From contig JAGDMU010000009.1 of the NCBI GenBank assembly GCA_017860615.1, forward strand, positions 1 through 64,000: a stretch of DNA of 64,000 nucleotides. Reading direction: 5' to 3'. Both the position numbers and the translations under genes were made by a program. Shown piece by piece: positions 62,358 through 64,000 of this stretch (positions are counted from its first letter, which is position 1; each line of letters begins with the position of its first letter). The DNA comes from Pseudomonadota bacterium (GTDB taxonomy: Bacteria > Campylobacterota > Campylobacteria > Campylobacterales > Sulfurospirillaceae). The notes under the pieces are model-generated. The model did not search any database. It saw nothing but the letters and a program-made list of their open reading frames with translations, and was not told the DNA's origin.

Positions 62358-63581
62358 ATGAAACAAACGGTAAGAGTAGCCACGTTACTCAGTCTGAGTG
62401 CGGCGACACTTTTAGCTTCAGGATATCGCATTCCTGAGCAATCTTTAAACTCAGTGGCGCTTAGTGCTGCTTATGTTGCAGGAGCAAATGGTGCAGATGC
62501 CAGTTATTACAACCCTGCCAATATGTCTTTTATGGAAAATGGCGCTTTTACTGAAGTCGCGATGACGTATATTAATTTACCAAAGGTGAATTTTACCAAT
62601 AATGGAGGCAGTCCATCTTCTACTGGTACACCTTCTTCAAATGCAGATTCATTGTCCGAAGCATTTTTAATGCCTAACTTACATTATGTTTCTCCTAAAA
62701 TGGGAAATTGGAGATATGGTCTTTCTATTACAGCTCCCGCAGGTCTTTCAAAAAGATGGGATGAAGCATACCCTAGTAGTAGCGCAAATGAATTTACTTT
62801 AAAGGTTATTGAAGTAAATCCGACTGCAAGTTATTTAGTCAATGATCAATTATCTCTGGGATTTGGTTTAAGAGGTGTTTACACAGAAGGCGTTGTACGA
62901 AGTTCTGCATCGATTGCAAGTCGTGATCTTAATGGAGATTCAATTGACTTTGGTTATAACTTGGCAGTTAGTTTTAAACCTATTGAAGATTTGACATTTG
63001 CTGCAACGTATCGTTCCAAAGTAGATTTAACTGTTGAAGGCGATGCAACACTTGTTCATCCAGCGATTCCTGGAGGGTATAAGGGCGGTGCCTCAGTTAC
63101 TATCCCTTTGCCTGCCTCATTAGCATTGGCTACAGCTTATAAAATGGATAAAACAACAGTAGAGTTTGTTTTTGAGAGGACATATTGGTCATCTTATAAG
63201 AACTTGGATTTTGATTATGATAGAGTTTTGGCAGGATTTGATACTGCTATTCCAAAAAATTGGAAAGATACTAATGCTTATCGCATTGGAGTGAGTCATC
63301 AATACAGCGATGCTTTGAAATTGATGGCAGGTTTTGCGATTGATAAAACACCAGTTCCTGATAGCACAATTGGTTTTGAGCTTCCAGATTCCGATGCAAA
63401 GCTTTACTCCATAGGTTTTGAGTATAAAGTGACTCAAAATCTTAAAATGGGTTTAGCCTATTTGTATGATGATAAAGAAGATAGAAGTGTAAATCAAGGT
63501 GTTGGGCTTGGTAAAATCAATGGTACCTTCACAGATTCGTCAGCTCATCTTCTAACTGCTTCTTTAAAATATAAGTTTTAA
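62358..63581 (+). CDS. FadL/OmpP1-family outer membrane porin
   Basis: 407 residues with a signal peptide (to about LLASG) and the FadL N-terminus GYRIPEQSLNSVALSAAYVAGANGADASYYNPANMSF, here the conserved NPA motif and hatch region, then amphipathic strands ending with an aromatic C-terminus (SLKYKF). FadL proteins import long-chain fatty acids or hydrophobic aromatics. An acyl-CoA synthetase starts 2 bp after its stop, so uptake and activation are probably coupled. Confidence 0.9.
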   Translation: MKQTVRVATLLSLSAATLLASGYRIPEQSLNSVALSAAYVAGANGADASYYNPANMSFMENGAFTEVAMTYINLPKVNFTNNGGSPSSTGTPSSNADSLSEAFLMPNLHYVSPKMGNWRYGLSITAPAGLSKRWDEAYPSSSANEFTLKVIEVNPTASYLVNDQLSLGFGLRGVYTEGVVRSSASIASRDLNGDSIDFGYNLAVSFKPIEDLTFAATYRSKVDLTVEGDATLVHPAIPGGYKGGASVTIPLPASLALATAYKMDKTTVEFVFERTYWSSYKNLDFDYDRVLAGFDTAIPKNWKDTNAYRIGVSHQYSDALKLMAGFAIDKTPVPDSTIGFELPDSDAKLYSIGFEYKVTQNLKMGLAYLYDDKEDRSVNQGVGLGKINGTFTDSSAHLLTASLKYKF

Positions 63582-63583
63582 CA

Positions 63584-64000
63584 ATGCTAAGCTATCCGTA
63601 TCAAAATTTTTACGAGGTCATAGAGGCGAATGCTAAAAATGATCCTAAAAAGACAGCTATTTTTATTGATGAACGCAAAGTTACGTATCTTAAGCTCAAG
63701 CAAAATATCGATACCTTTGCACGTTTTTTAGAATTTAGCGGTATTAGAAGCGGAGATCGAGTTGCCATGATTATTGGCAACTCTGAAGAGTTTGTTGTCT
63801 CATTATTTGCGATTACAAAGATTGGAGCGATTGCTGTACCTCTGAATACCTTTTTGAAAAAAGAGGAATTTGAATATATCCTCAATGATTGTAGTGCACG
63901 TATGCTTATCTCATCGGCTTCATTTGCAAACGAGACCAAAGACTTACTTGATACGACGAAGATTGAAAAAATCGTTTGGACAGACAAGTATGCGCATCTA
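63584..64000 (+). CDS. AMP-dependent acyl-CoA synthetase, N-terminal part (cut by window end)
   Basis: The ATG at 63584, 2 bp past the porin stop, opens a frame that stays open to the window edge (139 codons). It encodes KTAIFIDERKVTYLKLKQ, GDRVAMIIGNSEEFVVSLFA and KIGAIAVPLNTFLKKEEF, the typical N-domain of AMP-forming acyl-CoA ligases. With FadL it would activate imported fatty acids as CoA esters. The catalytic motifs lie beyond the window. Confidence 0.85.
   Translation, partial: MLSYPYQNFYEVIEANAKNDPKKTAIFIDERKVTYLKLKQNIDTFARFLEFSGIRSGDRVAMIIGNSEEFVVSLFAITKIGAIAVPLNTFLKKEEFEYILNDCSARMLISSASFANETKDLLDTTKIEKIVWTDKYAHL

Overview
The window is chromosomal DNA of a Campylobacterota (epsilonproteobacterial) species. 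AT-rich DNA, -10 boxes (TATAAT/TACAAT) without clear -35 boxes, a UPF0323 lipoprotein, the order rpsU - HTH gene - UPF0323 - GspS-like ATP-grasp - 2-hydroxyacid dehydrogenase - YajQ (which resembles Campylobacter jejuni Cj0370-Cj0374), an exported MsrA and many small c-type cytochromes all fit this phylum. A free-living, respiratory, chemotactic genus such as Sulfurospirillum is my best guess. I see no prophage, insertion sequence or CRISPR array, and apart from the two window edges every gene looks intact.

Layout. 1-5.9 kb: purM (5' end only), coaE-dapF-Bax-like hydrolase, then prfA, rpsT, a K+ channel and a small membrane protein on the minus strand. 6-11.1 kb: glmM-lspA, tRNA-Val(GAC), thrS-infC, rpmI, rplT. 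11.3-18.2 kb: ccoG with a recombinase-like regulator, rpsU and the Campylobacter-like conserved block. 18.3-22.6 kb: eptA-like and dgkA, then malate synthase G behind a strong operator-like palindrome. 22.6-28.4 kb: a two-subunit bd-type-oxidase-like complex with a fused cytochrome c domain, small cytochromes c and a two-component system. 28.4-31.8 kb: MLA-type lipid transport operon (STAS-MlaE, MlaF, MlaD, lipoprotein). 32-42 kb: exported MsrA, three tandem paralogous sCache chemoreceptors with MarC and a tiny HTH protein, an MFS carrier and an HD-GYP protein. 42-49.9 kb: a methyltransferase, a binding protein-kinase-regulator-cyclophilin operon, glnB-amtB and an aldo/keto reductase. 50-56.2 kb: pyrC with a two-component pair and a PilZ protein, then an amino-acid ABC transporter. 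56.3-64 kb: a cytochrome pair, a DMT exporter, znuCBA divergent from a Fur-family gene, a lipoprotein, nfo, and a FadL porin followed by an acyl-CoA synthetase cut by the window edge.

The most unusual signals are non-coding. (1) Two 104-nt sequences, 81% identical without gaps, lie in sense orientation in the leaders of two different envelope-lipid operons (eptA-dgkA and mlaEFD). Two changed positions form a compensating base pair and three further differences keep pairing as wobbles, so a shared structured leader RNA is likely. (2) The leader of the bd-like operon holds a long hairpin whose bulge is perfectly complementary over 8 nt to the very strong Shine-Dalgarno sequence, and upstream of it lies an RNA-like segment with competing hairpins and an intrinsic terminator. 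(3) The rplT leader is a chain of hairpins closed over its Shine-Dalgarno sequence. Among proteins, the serine-recombinase-like regulator beside ccoG lacks catalytic arginines, the response regulator at 46 kb carries a RepL-like winged helix, and one amino-acid permease has a beta-rich periplasmic insert.
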